The notes beneath the pieces are model-generated. The model was not told where the DNA came from. It did not search any database and saw only the letters and a list, made by a program, of their open reading frames with translations. From contig MPNW01000334.1 of the NCBI GenBank assembly GCA_011800805.1, positions 68,127 to 132,126 of the forward strand: 64,000 nt of DNA, read 5' to 3'. Numbering within the stretch: position 1 is the first letter of the stretch; each line of letters opens with the position of its first letter. Of the stretch, positions 46,730-60,300 are shown piece by piece. This DNA is from Hirudo medicinalis. Its lineage: Eukaryota; Annelida; Clitellata; Hirudinida; Hirudinidae. The translations under genes and the position numbers were made by a program.

Positions 46730-46942
46730 GTGTGAAATAAATCTTCGCAAAACATTAAGCCTAGAAACATCAGTGAGGAAAATCGCTGAAGCGGTTGAGT
46801 TTCTAGTAAGAGGGCGTCAACTCGTTTTAACCTCAAAAATCACCGTGTCAACAAATGTTGTGATCGCAGACCTCATTCATAAAATGTTCATTTCCATGCA
46901 ATCAAAAGGATGTGTTCACATGTGTTTACCCACGTAACTTTT
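46730..46942 (+). repeat. Dispersed repeat, copy 2
   Basis: Partner of 44312-44524. The two copies flank the broken RING-finger sequence as direct repeats. Identity by eye is around 80 percent. Confidence 0.85.
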
Positions 46943-48215
46943 GCGGGGAGGCACATTGGCACTACATGTAAAAATCGTTTTATGTATACTAAGCGCGAAT
47001 GACGAAGTTAAAGCTTAAAATTGTATATTTATGCAAATTTCTAGTACAACTATTCCGTCTCGTGATATAATAATGTTATTGTACATTACGGAACATTTTT
47101 ATTGCAATGTCATTTTGCCGTTAAAAAATTATTAAGTTAGTGAAATGTAACTTTGTTGAAAATCGGCATGAAGATGCTAAAGACAATCGAAATGCTTAGA
47201 AATTGGTTATGGCAAAAAAAATTTTGGGTCACAAAGTCCTTTTTATTTGTGGATTGCAAACCTTTTCGAGAACTTAATTATTAGACTGATTCTCCTAACT
47301 CTCAGAGACCATCAAAAGTTGTCGTAACATTATAAGCAATATATGAAGATTAAAAAAAATCTAAATTTGAGAGTAAGACATGTCAGAAATAAATAGTGTA
47401 TAAAAAAAACTTTTTAAAAGCACGCTTTTATTTCACCAGCCCAAAATTGCACCAAAAATGAGAAAATTAAATTTTTCGATCTGAGACATATTAAAGGATG
47501 TGGGTAATATAAAATTATCTGGACTAAAAGTAAAAGCGTAAAAATCTTATTATTATCATCTAAAGGTCGCCGTATTCTCTACTGATGAGTTTGGCAGAAA
47601 CTTTTATTCTTCATTCTGATGTGTGTGTTAATAAATAATTAAAATGACATTATACAATGGCATTAGAACATTTAGTGATGCAAAACTTTTGATGGAATTA
47701 CAAATTACCTTGCTCGACATTTTTTCATTTTAAAGACTTGGAATGGCATAAAATGTTGTTAGTTATGTCTATATTAATATTTAAAAAGCTAAGAAAGGCA
47801 TCACAGCAACAAAAATAAATTACTTTATGAAAAAATTTGTTGATCCGATTTTGAAAATTTCGTTAAAGGATTTATTATAAAATTGCATTATATGTGTGAC
47901 AGAAATATATTTTTACCTAAATTTTATTTTAACAATTTTAGTTTACGAAACAATTTTTAAGATAGATATTAGCAATCTTCGATGCGCAAAAAGTCATCGC
48001 TCTCCACGCCGAGTATAAATGCGCGTGGGTTGCCGTTGTATTTGGATTTCAGTTTCTGTCCGTTTGGGTTTTGGGCGATGAGGTTTGTAGAGGAGTGATT
48101 TCATAGACCTTTCTTGTTTCGCTACTAAATTGTTAAGCTCTTTAATGTGATTTGCAATAATCGGTGCTTTGCAATAATCTAATATTCCTCTTGTACATGC
48201 GCTCTAAAATCTAGA
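46943..48215. other. Intergenic, nothing recognised
   Basis: AT-rich spacer without supported exons, repeats or mobile-element ends. Confidence 0.5.
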
Positions 48216-48480
48216 TTATAATTGGTAAATCGATTGTATTTCGTGATCATCAGAGATTGTATAAGTATACTTGATATGATTACAAATGAAAAAGTGTGAA
48301 AGAGAACTTTCCGTAGAAAAACCGGGTCTGTATGCAGATTGGAAAGAAGAAGTAATATGGGGACGAATTCTGGTCAGAATTAGTCTTTCGAGCAGTTTTG
48401 ACATGATAGGAGGATTGTAGGAATTAATGGGGTTACCTGTTGTTGAAAAATGTTTAGTGGGCCCTGACATTTTTCTTAAA
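48216..48480 (-). mobile_element. LINE reverse-transcriptase fragment
   Basis: Frame reads NPINSYNPPIMSKLLERLIL, then TRIRPHITSSFQSAYRPGFS and TESSLSHF. The pattern PISNLP(x)SKLLERL followed by QSAYRxGxSTE(x)SL is the N-terminal part of the non-LTR retrotransposon reverse transcriptase (Jockey/CR1-type). A short deletion between HITSS and FQSAY is likely, and the YxDD catalytic region is missing, so it is a dead fragment. Opposite strand to the decayed LINE at 1924-2349. Confidence 0.8.
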
Positions 48481-49096
48481 GATGGTTAGGTCTTAAGAAT
48501 TCATTATGAATCTGCGCAGCTTCTCCATTAAGATCAGTTTTTATCTTAAGTTTCATGGGTCAAAGATGCTCTTAATGAATTCAGATCAGCTTTGATTGAT
48601 TTTTGTTTTCTTTTGATAACACAAGCATGGGTGTAGGCTAATGCAATTTGAGGTTAATCAATTTGATAAGTTTTCATTTGATAATTAATCAATTATGTTG
48701 TCATTACATTATTAATTAATTACATAATAAAAAATCAACTAAAATCATGAAATAATAACTGAGCTTTTTTGTGCACTGGCTGATAAAGTTAGATAATGGG
48801 CATGAGGATATTTTATTTGACAGCTCTGATTTAAAATAGTCCATAAAGTACAGGCTTTATAGTGATGTTTTCTTATTTTTTACAAGTAATTTTGGGGTTA
48901 CTTATATTTCGGATCATTATTAATAAATAAATAATTGATTCTTCGTTTAAATGCATCACATATTGCTAATTTATTTTTTTTAAGGTGCATGTTTTTGTTA
49001 CTTATTTGAATGTTGCTTGTAATGCAAAAATAGGTTATTCTGATGCATGATGAACATGTTGTTTATTAACATCTGTTAGCTTGATGATTTGGGCTG

Positions 49097-49165
49097 CTCC
49101 CACAATGGGATTCGAATCCTTGCTGCTGAGAAGTGGAAAGTCTTAACCATTAGACGGTGTGGGAG
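49097..49165 (-). pseudogene. tRNA-Glu-like pseudogene
   Basis: On the - strand a perfect 7-bp acceptor stem (TCCCACA with TGTGGGA) and a D arm GTCTAATGGTTAAGAC with a perfect 4-bp stem closely follow tRNA-Glu. The T loop TTCGAAT is present but its stem has mismatches, and no paired anticodon stem with a U33-anticodon loop can be formed. At about 67 bases it is also too short. Either a decayed tRNA gene or the head of a tRNA-derived SINE. Confidence 0.65.
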
Positions 49166-49527
49166 CATGGAAGACGAACTTAATAATGAGTATTTATATA
49201 GCCCCATATGTGTAAGCATCAGGGGTGCTTAGACCATGTATACATCACCACATCAACATGCCTCTCTTAGATGGTGCAAACTGGGTTGCAAATGCGACAC
49301 ATAATGACTGTTGCTTTTACCATGGCTTGCAAGAAGGCAACCCTCTGAGCCAGCTTGCTAAAACCAGTTGTTATATTATCATTGGCAGTCAGATCTAGCT
49401 TAAAAATAGGTCAGGCTTGTCTCAAATGTTAAATAGGTTTTCATGCATTTTCTGGAAGTCAGATTCTCCTGAGTTAAGCTTTGTTTTACTTACTCATTGC
49501 AAATCATTCCAGGGATCAGGTTTTCTC

Positions 49528-52500
49528 ATGAGTAGCAGGGTTGACTACAACTTCAGGCCTCAGGTAATCACAGAAATGAAGCAAATGCAAGAGGGAGATT
49601 TTGACTTTGAGGACTTGATTCACAAAGATGAGACACTTGCTCGCATGAACACCATGCGCAAGGAAGGCCAGTTTTGTGATGCTATTCTGGAAATAGACGG
49701 GAAGTCTATATATGGACACAGGATTGTCTTGGCAAGTTCCAATGTTTTCTTCTTTGAATTCTTCTCTACTCATGAGGAGAAGAGTGGAAGGAAAGGTGCA
49801 TCAACCATATTCAAGCTGGATGAATTTCACCTTGATTACTTTGCAGTCCAACTGCTTGTCAATTATTTCTATTCTGGCAGGTACTTGTTTTTCACAATTG
49901 ATTTTTTGTTAATGCTTGCTTTTGTAAGCTTAAGAATGTAATTTCTATTTAAGAGAAATTCTTATCTTTTTTGGAGTTAATCTACTTTTTGTTCTAGTTT
50001 GTAATGATAATCCATGACAGTATTTCTAGTAATTTGGTTAAAATTAACTTTCAATGCAATAGCATTGTTAGATACTTGCACAAAGAACCAACTTGGGTTT
50101 TTTATGCAGAATTAGCTGTACTTTTGCTCAAGTCTGGCCCTTGTACAATGCAGCAATCAAGCTAAAGGTTACTAGGGTTGCAGAGCAATGCTCTCAATAT
50201 CTCATAAAGTGCTTGACTCCTCAAAATTGCTTAGGTATGGCCTTGAAGAATTTTGCAAATTAATTTGTGTAACCTATTTCATGATGTTATTAACAGCTTG
50301 ATTGCTAAGTGGTAATGCTAAGCTATCTTTAAGCATTGACAAAAAGCTTTTACAGTTATCTTGTGAAATGTGTATGACAAAGTATTAACATTGGAAGTAT
50401 TTGCTGCAAAAATATATAAAATAAATAATAATTTGCTAGTGATTTATGTATTTAATTTGCTTTGAACTAATGGGTCTTGTTTATCCTGACGATCATGTTT
50501 TCATTCTGCTGCAGGAACATACAAATTCGCTTTAACTCTGGATGACAAGGATTGCATGAAGAAAGTAGCAGAATACATTCAGGATCATGTGACTGAAATA
50601 ATCGAGAGGAGTTCAGAGTTGTCCCATCTGCCTTCTCTTGTAGTTGACATTATAGGTTTGTAAGTTTTAGCAAATGGTTAAATGAAATCATTTACATGCT
50701 AAATAAGGATCTTGTAAGTTAAAAAGAGGTAATAATATCTAGATTGCCACTTGTTGCAGTCACGTTACATATCTATAATTGCTAATGATCCATGACATCG
50801 CTGAGCTATTTTTTAGAGATTGTATTTCATTTTGTAATTTGAATTTGAAATGGCTTTCATTAATTCTGATTGACAAATGAGATGACAGGTGTCTTTGATG
50901 ATGCCTTCAATGTTCAGGTGGGGTGTCATTGTTATTGAGGTTCGACCCTGATGCAGGAGAACAGGGCCTCTGGATTAGTTTCCGATAAATATGCACCTAA
51001 TAAGTCTAAATTTGCATTCCTTAGGTTCTGAGTCCCTCGATTTCTACCTCACTGAACAACCATTGTGCAAACTTGTGGTCAGTTGGCTTCATGAGGAAGG
51101 ACAGCTTAGATCCCTTCATCAACTGGTTGAACATGTGAGAGGATATAAGGTTTTAAGACCATCCTGTTGCACAAACATGATTTATTGTTTCAGGCTCACA
51201 ATTTGATCTTGACTCCTGACAACAAGTTGATTGACTATCACCATGATGCATCTTCAAATCATTTGATGCAAGAGAGCAGAGAATCGAAGAGGCATAATAT
51301 TCAAGTGGGTCTTTGTTTTTCGTCGAAGTACGTCACACATAACTCTTCGGTTGCATTCTGTTTAGAGTAGATAAAACTCTATGAACCATTATGGAAAATT
51401 TTACAGAAACTTTTCAAAAGAATTTTTGCTTCTTTTTCACACTACACCCACATGGTATAGTTTGCTGCATAATTGAGATGTTTATGTACATACAAGGTTT
51501 CTTTTTTGCTTTTTTTTATGCTAGTATCTTCTGGCCTATATTTTTGAAGTTCCTAGCATATTGTTTTCACTGGAGTGTTAATTACAAATTATGCATTGTT
51601 TTTGAATTGAACATTATTATTTGGTTAAATGTCAGTGGCTGAATGTTGCACACTTGGAGCTTATAAAAGAAATGTTCCAAAATGAAACATTGGTTTTTGA
51701 ATTTCTGGTTGTTTGCATAAAAAGAATCATCATTGATTGTTTGAAGTTTTTAACATTGTGGTTTTAGGCTAATAAGATCTGGGAACAGAATGATGCAGCG
51801 ATAAAATTTGATCTTATTTGAGATGGAGTTCTGGCTTGATCCACTTTGTTGTTGTGATCGCTGTTGAGCACCTCTGTGACATGAACTGAGACTGACTGTT
51901 CCCATGCTTACTGATGTTGCCTAGAGTTTGAGCTATCGTTGGTGAAAGATACTATATCATAAACCTCAGGCACTTAATGTGTGATACAACATCATTCTAA
52001 ATTAACACATTATTGCAGTAAAAAAAGCATTTGATTGTAGGGATGTAATGACCACGTAATGTTAAATAAATTATTCAATAGAACTGCAAAAAAATACGCA
52101 TGCAAATCATATTCCCTTTTTTTGAAGCAAAGAAATTGAATTTTGTATCAATGTTCTCAGTAAATTCATTTCATGGTGTAATCATGTCAAGCCTAATGTA
52201 CAGATGCATCAATGCACTTTGTTGTTGGAACCTTCTTGATGCATGTCATATTTCAATTGTCTCCTGTTTGACTAGTATTTTGAAACTTTTCCTGTAGTAA
52301 TTGGTGATCATAAAAATTAGTAGATATTTAATATAATATAGATTTTATAATAATGAGCAGAATGATGCAGCGATAAACTTTGATCTTATTTGATATGGAG
52401 TTCCTGCTTGATCCACTTCATTGTTGTGATCGCAGTTGAGCACCTCTGTGATAGAAAATGAGACTGACTGCTTTTAAATTTCTTGAAATAGATATCTTGT

Positions 52501-55500
52501 TAATGAAAATTACAAAGCATTGAGCATTGAGATGTTATATGTTGCAGCAGAAAGCATTGATTTGAATGTTATTTAAAACATTTTTGAAATGTCTACATGA
52601 TCTTTTTGAAAATCAACAGGAATATAATTTTATAACAACTCACAGGATGTGAGCAAAATGTTAGAAAAGCGGGCGAAAACAAATGTATCTCCTGGAAACA
52701 AGTCTCCTCTGCCACATTTCAGTGATGATGATGATGAGTGCAGATGTGGTCTTGTTGCATCCACAGTTGTTGCTGGTGGGTTAAACATTTTGCCTTGCCA
52801 TAACAAGTGGTTATCTTTTTGGCTGATGATAACTTAACAATTGTTTATCTTCAACTTGAATTATCAAATATTACTTGTTCTTGTTATGTTATGATTTCAA
52901 ATATTTTTCAGATAAGAGCTTCATATGCTTAGCTGCTTATGACAAGACCTTGGTCCACATATCCATAAAATTCCGCTCTGGTGACACCACATGGCAAAGC
53001 GATGTTGGTGGAAATTCTGCACCTGATATGGATCTTGTTTTTACAGCTGATCGGAAGCATTTGCAGTGCCTCATGACTCAACTCAACCCAATGTCCACTC
53101 CTCGATGTGGTTTTGGTGTGGCTGTGATTGAGAACAGCATTGTGGTTGTTGGTGGGTATTTCACAATTAATATGTGTTTAGTTTCAGTTGTTAAGCCCAA
53201 TCTCCCATGATAACAGATAGTGGCAGTTTACTTTGTCGATGCACTTTTTGACAAATAAAGGATTAATATTGCTTGTGATATGTAAACATTGGAGTATGAA
53301 AGTGGGTTGGGCAAGATCCTATTTGGATACATAAGGCACTCGAAAGATCAGATAAATACAAATATGTTGTATTTCCCTGTGCATAAGACACTGATTTTGG
53401 GAACAAGTGCAAAAAAAAACAGAATGTAAGCACAAGAATATGCAATCACTGTACTCATCCAGTTTTTAGATTCTAAATTTTTTAAAAGTGTCTTATACAT
53501 GGGGGATTATGGTATATTTTCTGGGATGTATTCTTATTACTAATAAAGATTTTAAATACCATTATTAATGTAAATTTAACTGAGCATTTTTTAGTAAATA
53601 TATACCTGTGCATTAAATGAAATCCAGGAAATGGTTTGTATTGTGGGCTATACCACATTGAATTGAATAAAATGTTTGCAACTTTTGGTGTGCGACAACA
53701 TTGTTCTTAGAGCAGTGGTTCCAAAAACATTTTCTCAGCTCTCCCTTTTCAAAAGAAACTTGTCTTCATAAAATAACACAAGAAAAGCAGCCAATGAGGG
53801 AGAGTGGGGTCTTCATTTCAGCTTCTTCCTGATGATGAGATGACCTTTGTATTTATCTGACCTTTTGAGTGCTTTATATATCAGAACAGGATGTGAAGGC
53901 AATTTTTAATCCATATATTATTTGTGTAGCCCTTGGAGGAGCTGTCCATTTTATGAGCCACTGCTCTAGAAAAATGCTATTTGGTGTCCATTCAGATGTG
54001 TTATATGTTTATGGGGGATTATTATGTTAAGAGTTAATTTTTATTAATCTAAATTAGTTCAATAACTTTGTTTTATTTGACAAGGTGGTTATGGGAGAGG
54101 AGAGTGTATGAGCTGTGCTGAAAGTTACAGTCTATCGACCAACAGTTGGAAGACTCTGAAGTCCATGCATAAGATCAGAGGAAGATTTTCTGCAGGTGTC
54201 ATAGGTGGACAATTGGTGGCATGTGGAGGTTCTGATGGTGCATCTGAATTAAATTCTGTGGAGGCCTATGATCCAGTCATGGACAGATGGAAAGCCTTAC
54301 CAGACATGTTATACAGAAAGTCAAGTGCAGGTTGCTGGGATAATTTTTCTTTAATTTATTTCATATTTGCTTTTGATGGTGATGATGATGTGTTTGTGTG
54401 TGTATGTGTTATTAATATCCATTACATAACTTTAAAAACGGAGTGACCTCCCCATAATTGGGTTCACAATCCAGTCTGCTGTCTTGAGTTCTAGAACACA
54501 TGGTAGAACTTTTGTTTGATGTTGTGTAGCTCATAGTGGAGTTTGAAATATTTGGTTGTAGGTGTTGCAGTTTGCAATGGGAAATTGTATGTGATTGGTG
54601 GACTCACAGGATCGAAAACCCTCTCCTGCTGTGAGGTGTTCGACCCTCAACTCAATCAATGGCAGAAGATTAGTTCTCTCAACACTGGTAAGTTGAATCT
54701 TATTCTTATATCAACTTTTACTGTTTTAATATGCTGTATTTGTACATCATAACTTTAACAAGAACACTTTGTTTGATCAGGCAGATCTCAAGCTGCTGTA
54801 AGCTCTTACTTGGAAGGAACCTCTGTGGTTGCACTTGGTGGATGCAATGCCTGGAACTGCATGAATTCATGTGAAGTGTATGACCCAGTCAATGATTCGT
54901 GGAATGACCTTCCACCTCTTGCCATTGCCAGAAGAGGGGCTGGAGCTGCATATTTCAAAGGTAGTACAACAAATTACTGATTACTCCATTCAGTTTGATT
55001 TCAAAATATTGACATGAAGTGTTGAGTATATGAAAATTGTATGATGAAGTTGAAACATATTCCATATATTATTGTTTTAATTGTGAATTATTATTTGCAG
55101 GAATGTTGTATGTGATAGGAGGAAGTGATGCCCAGGCCTCTCTAACCTCAGTGGAGATATATGACACCCAAAATGGGTGTTGGTTCTTTGGCCCAAACCT
55201 GGGTGTTCCCAGAGCCAACATGGGTGTCACTGTGCTGGGTTGTAGGATTTTTGCCATTGGTGGCTACAGTGGAAAGTCATTCCTTAAGTCTCTGGAGTAC
55301 TTGGCTCTGGATTCAGAAGAGTGGTGCTCCTTTCTACCTGCTGATGTGGATGTAGAAACCATTTTGAGAGCAGGTTCCCCTCAAGGGAGAAGGAGAATGA
55401 AGGTGATTTCAAAGTATTGATTACAAGTATGGTTTGTGAACTTTTAAAAATTAAAAACATTTTTTCAGAATGGCCACAGAAGTAGTGCGTCTTCAGGAGG

Positions 55501-55693
55501 AGGAAGTGTCAGTTCCAATGCACCTTCCGAATATGCACCTCAATTTGCAGTGCATGGTGAACATGTCGGCTTGATAAATGGCTCTTGTGGAGCAAAAGAT
55601 GTGCATTCTGATTCTGAGCTGAGTAGCGCCTGTTCTGCGGATGAAATCCACAAGGAGCACGTCATCAATAATCCAGACAACATTCAACAATAA
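49528..55693 (+). CDS. IVNS1ABP: BTB-BACK-kelch protein, IVNS1ABP homologue
   Basis: Exons: 49528-49880, 50110-50234, 50515-50655, 51025-51134, 51194-51304, 52646-52775, 52912-53151, 54085-54330, 54562-54687, 54781-54960, 55101-55402 and 55469-55693. BTB domain: MNTMRKEGQFCDAILEIDGK then GHRIVLASSNVFFFEFF. BACK region: LPSLVVDIIG to LVSWLHEEGQ. After an acidic linker come six kelch blades, each with GG and a Tyr/Trp pair: GGYGRGECMSCAESYSL, GGSDGASELNSVEAYDP, GGLTGSKTLSCCEVFDP, GGCNAWNCMNSCEVYDP, GGSDAQASLTSVEIYD and GGYSGKSFLKSLEYL. The block MSTPRCGFGVAVIEN and the AWNC blade are specific likenesses to the human host protein IVNS1ABP, an actin-binding BTB-kelch factor linked to splicing and actin stability. 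BTB-kelch proteins also serve as Cullin-3 adaptors. A Ser/Gly-rich tail extends past the kelch domain. All checked junctions keep phase. Confidence 0.92.
51786..51898 (+). repeat. 113-bp intronic direct repeat, copy 1
   Basis: Starts cagaatgatgcagcgataaa and ends gagactgactg. Nearly the same 113 bases recur at 52358-52470 in the same intron (51305-52645). Copies differ at about a dozen positions. Non-coding, no inverted ends. Confidence 0.9.
52358..52470 (+). repeat. 113-bp intronic direct repeat, copy 2
   Basis: Same length and orientation as the copy at 51786, 459 bases of unrelated sequence apart. Both carry gatcgc(t/a)gttgagcacctc. Confidence 0.9.
53363..53516. mobile_element. MITE with about 32-bp inverted ends in a kelch-gene intron
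   Basis: Left end tatgttgtatttccctgtgc + ataagacactgat; right end, complemented, tataccataatcccccatgt + ataagacacttt. The ends match over about 32 bases with a few changes, and TA dinucleotides stand at both borders, consistent with a TA target duplication as in Tc1/mariner-type elements. 154 bases, no coding capacity. Confidence 0.7.
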
Positions 55694-57386
55694 ATTTGAT
55701 TTTCCTCTTATTAGGCATTCTAAATCAATTCAGTTAAGAAATCAATTTCAGTGAATTGATTGATCTTCTCAATAGCTTCACTTGTGATTGCACATGCAGT
55801 TGTATACATTTTATGAAGCACCAGATGTGCTTTTTGACAAGCTGTTAAAGTTTTATTTATGCTTACCATTGTCTTCCTGTGTGGGCATCAAATTGACCTG
55901 AACCTTACTTTGTATGATTTTTGCTTCCCTATCCCTAGCATGCTTTATAAATGCAAAGAATATGAAGGTCGGGTCCTTTTTGCGTCTATTTATATGATCT
56001 GAGCCAAATTATTTTGTTATTGGATTTCATTTAGGATGCTGGTTGATTTAGGTTGTTGTAGCAAAACCTATTTTGTATTTATTGATTTAAAGTGATGAAA
56101 TCTAAATTTGAGGGCTTGTTCCACTTTGGACTGCAAGCTGATTATTTCATGATACCTTAATCAAAAATTTATATATATATAATAAAATAGGCACTACTGA
56201 TAAGTTGCAGGTGATTATTTTGCAGATCTTGGATTTATTGCTCATCACAGTCATCTAACCTCGACCAGTCTTTGTCATTTCTTGTGCATTATTCTTTGCC
56301 TCTTTTACAATTGACCTCTTAAATGAAACCACCTGCGAGAGTTTGCCAAAACAGGAATCCCACTGACATTTAACCTGTCTTGGTTTCTGTGTTTTGGAGG
56401 CAGTGTGCCTGAAATTTTTTGTTGCGCAACTATTTTTTTATATTTTTGTTTGTTTTTTTGTTGCAGAATTGCAGACATATTTTCCTACCTAGTTAATTTA
56501 TAAGTTCATTTTGCTTCAAAGCACTCCGAGCGTGTTTTGGTTTGGCAATTTAAATAAAAAGTTGTGAAGCAATGGCTTTCTGTTGGTAAAGTGATTTCAT
56601 CTTGCTGTCTATGGTGGAGGTCTCTAAATGATTCTTTGAATTTATGTTTTAATGTGAATTTTGTGGTGGTCAGGTGCCACGTGCGCGCTCAATCAATATC
56701 GAGGAAAGTCGATTTACTTCGGGAACTCTTGGGAAGTGGTTATGCATATTTTCTGTTGACGCTCCTGGTGCAGCTTCTCGACCAGAAACCGAAGAAGTCG
56801 GGATTATTATGCTGACATTTCAACGGATTTCTATTCTTAATCGCGTCGGATCTCGCTTCAATAATTATCAGAAACAGTAAGAAAATAAAGTCAAACCCTC
56901 GCCCAACGTGAAGATTGGATAATTTAGGCCCTTAATTTATGATCGATGATGGATGTTCAAGTAAATGTATGGACAACATTTAAACTTATTACGCAAAAAT
57001 ACTGCATGGAATTTTTATTATTTGTTAAGGAAAAGAAGTTTATGTCTTTTCTATAAAAACAACCTACCGGAAGGTACTTTCGATTGACAATTTTTAATAT
57101 TCTTTTCAGTTGCATAACAGATTTTTATTAATCATAATAGCTTGGACTTAGTTCTTTTCGAAATAAAATAATCCCGATGTTGAATACCTTCGCGCCATCT
57201 TTTAGACTGAGGCTTGTTTTCCGCTAGGACTAGTGGTAGGTTGCCGCATTTGGTTCGGGATTGAAATCGATTGAAAAGGCAGAATGAAATTTTAAATCTT
57301 AGATTTGTTGGGGTAGTTTGCGTAAAATCTTTTGTGTCGCATGGAAATGTCAAATGTTGAAATAAACTTTGATAATCGTTGTTAGA
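55694..57386. other. Kelch 3' UTR and intermediate-filament upstream region
   Basis: No supported exon. Frames at 56564-56880 overlap in different phases and show no domain. Contains a short (AT)n at 56171-56180. Confidence 0.5.
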
Positions 57387-60300
57387 ATGAGGATGGAGCC
57401 GGCATTTGTATCAAGCAAGAAGACTGTTTATTCGACTTTCTCCAAGAGTGATGAAACGGGTACCGAACATTTTCCAGCAGATGACTCAGTTGTCACGAAT
57501 AATGGAAGCCTCACTTATAAATCCAACATCGCCCCAAGGAGTTTAGTGATTCAAAGAAGTTCGTTTAATAGTGGAAATGCTTCGGGATCCCTCGGTGGTT
57601 CGTTCATCAAGAACAGGTTTAGACATCTTTTATTTCATCCTTGAATTGTGGGATGTGTCTGAGCGGGCATACTTTGGTTTAGGACTTCGATAGTGTATCA
57701 TACTCCTTTGAACTACATGGGGCTGGACAGGTCTCTGAATTCGTTTGCAGTAATTTCCTCGACAGGTGTCAATGCCGTGAGACAATCCAGCGATAAAGAA
57801 AAAAGAGACATGCAGGATCTGAACGAGAGGTAAGAGTTTTTGTTAAACTTCCGTCAATGTTCATGTTTATGTTTACTGTTGCACAAATTGTTTACATCCT
57901 TTGCAAGATTTGCCAGCTACATTGAAAAAGTGAGATTTTTGGAGGCTCAGAACAGGAGACTTAGTGATGAACTGGAAAAACTAAAAGCAAAATGGGGCAA
58001 AGAAACATCTCAAGTTAGATCCTAGTTTCAATTTATCGCATGTGGTTTGAACAATCATAAAGCGACTCTCAAGTTGTGCTTAAATAAGAAAATCTAGAGT
58101 TATGGTTTTTGCAGGCAGATTTGTGCATATTACTACTGTCTATTAGGTGAAAGCCATGTACCAGGCAGAACTTGATGAAGCAAGGAAAGTTCTTGATGAA
58201 GCAACCAGGGATAAAGCCAAGTTGGAAATCACTGTGACTTCTTTGGGAGATCACCTTGATGAAACTAGGCAGAGGTTCTTAAATGTAGTCTCTTAGAGTA
58301 CTTGGTGTGTGCAAACAATTTGTTATTTTCTGTATAGGTTGAATGATGCCAACAACACATTGGCACTGAACAAGAACCAGATTGAAAAGCAAAATCGTCA
58401 GCTATCAGACTATGAGGCAGAGTTGAATCTGCTGAGGAAAAGAATTGAAGGCCTTGAGGTGGACAGAGAAAGGGACAGGAGAACAATCACAACCCTTGAG
58501 GAGAGCCTGAACAGAGCCAGATCGGTTGGCCATTAAATTTGTTTTAGGAATGAAATCTGAGATGTTTACTTTCAAACTAGGATTTGGACCAAGAAACTCT
58601 CATGCATGTTGATGCAGAAAATAGGATGCAGACCTTGGATGAAGAAATGGAATTTCTGAAAACTATTCATGAACAAGTTGTCACGTTTTGCTTTTGCCAT
58701 TCGTAATACATCATCTTTATGGATTTATTGAAAACAATTTGAAGGAGATGAAGGAGCTAGCAGCTCTGGCTTACAGAGATTCAACTGCTGAAAACAGAGA
58801 ATTCTGGAAAGCTGAGATGGGAGATGCAATGAGGGAGATCCAGTTGATTTATGATGACAAGTTGACGTCACTGAAGAATGAACTTGAAGGATTCTACAAC
58901 CTCAAGGTGGTACTTGAACTGTTTGCTGCATTGCATTTATCAAGTTCTTGATTAGTTAAGCTTTTCATTATGCCAATGAACTTCTTTTAAGGTACAAGAA
59001 CTTAAGAATGGTGCTGCCAAGCATTCCATGGAGACGAACCACTCGAAAGAAGAAACGAAGAGAATTAGGGTTCAGCTGGCTGATTTGAAGGATCGCTTTG
59101 CAGAGTGTGAATCTAAGGTTCTTGACTTGATTCTTGTGGGACGATATTTCATCTTTATTTTCACACAATGATTTATTTTTCAATTAAATGTTGAATTAAA
59201 GATTTTAATCCAAAATATTGACAGAATTCTCAACTTCTTCGGGACATGGATTCTCTGAGAAGAGAATACGACGCACGCGAGAAAGAACTTACAGATGAAA
59301 ATGAGACGATGAGGGTGGAACTGACAAAATTGAAGGCTGAGATGGAGTCCATCCTGGTGGAATTGCAGAATATTCTAGAAACCAAGTTGGGTCTTGAGTT
59401 GGAGATTGCTGCTTATAGGAAGCTACTCGAGGGTGAAGAGAATAGGTAGTTTGTGAGCTTTTTCCAACATTGCACTGGACTCAACCTCAATGTTTGTGAT
59501 TTTAGAGTTGGACTTAGAAACATCATAGAGGGCAGTGACTTAAATACCACAGGGGAAAGCTCTTTCTCCATGGGGAGCTCGGGTTATGGTGGATATGCAT
59601 CAAGCAGTGTGTTGATGTCTTCGTCAGGTGCTGCTCCTACATTTTCTGGTACAACTTCAGAGCTTTTGAATGCTCCAGGTTGTCTTAATCATTCGTTTAT
59701 TCCTTTTGTAGATTGAGCAATTAATTTGTGTGTTGGTTTGATATGTTTTTCAGTTAAAGTGACGCAGCTGTTGAAGGGGGAGATATCAGCTAAAACCACC
59801 TACCAGAAGAGTGCCAAGGGACCAATTTCTGTCTCTGAATGTTCTCAGGATGGGAAGTTCATTGTTGTGGACAACACAAACAACAAGGTCGTTGTTTATT
59901 GCTGTAACTTATCAATTGGCAGTTAGCTTGCTAATGAGCTGAGTTTTTCAGATCGAGAACATCGGTGGATGGAAGATTGTGAGGACTGTGGACAACAACA
60001 AGAAGGTTGAATACATCTTCAAAGATGGCTTCACTTTGGATGGAAACTCTAAGTTAAAGGTTTTAAATATTATTAAATGATTCTAAAGGCGATTTTGTAA
60101 ACTAAATTAAATTGTCATGAAATCACTATTTAAAATGTCATGTGGCTGTTTGATGTAATGTCAGATCTGGGCATTTGGAAGCAGACCGGAGACAGGAGCG
60201 GAAAGTGATCTTGAATTCCTGGAAACCAGCTGGGGTGTTGGATCCAACGTCTCCACGAAGATCTTCAACTCAACAGGAGAGGTTTAGTTTGTTTGAAAGT

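Noticed and set aside
49097..49165. Functional tRNA-Glu
   Set aside because: No pairing anticodon stem, mismatched T stem and too short; kept only as a pseudogene.
56564..56880. Two overlapping frames in different phases upstream of the filament gene
   Set aside because: No domain, and neither has codon bias or splice sites linking it to a neighbour.
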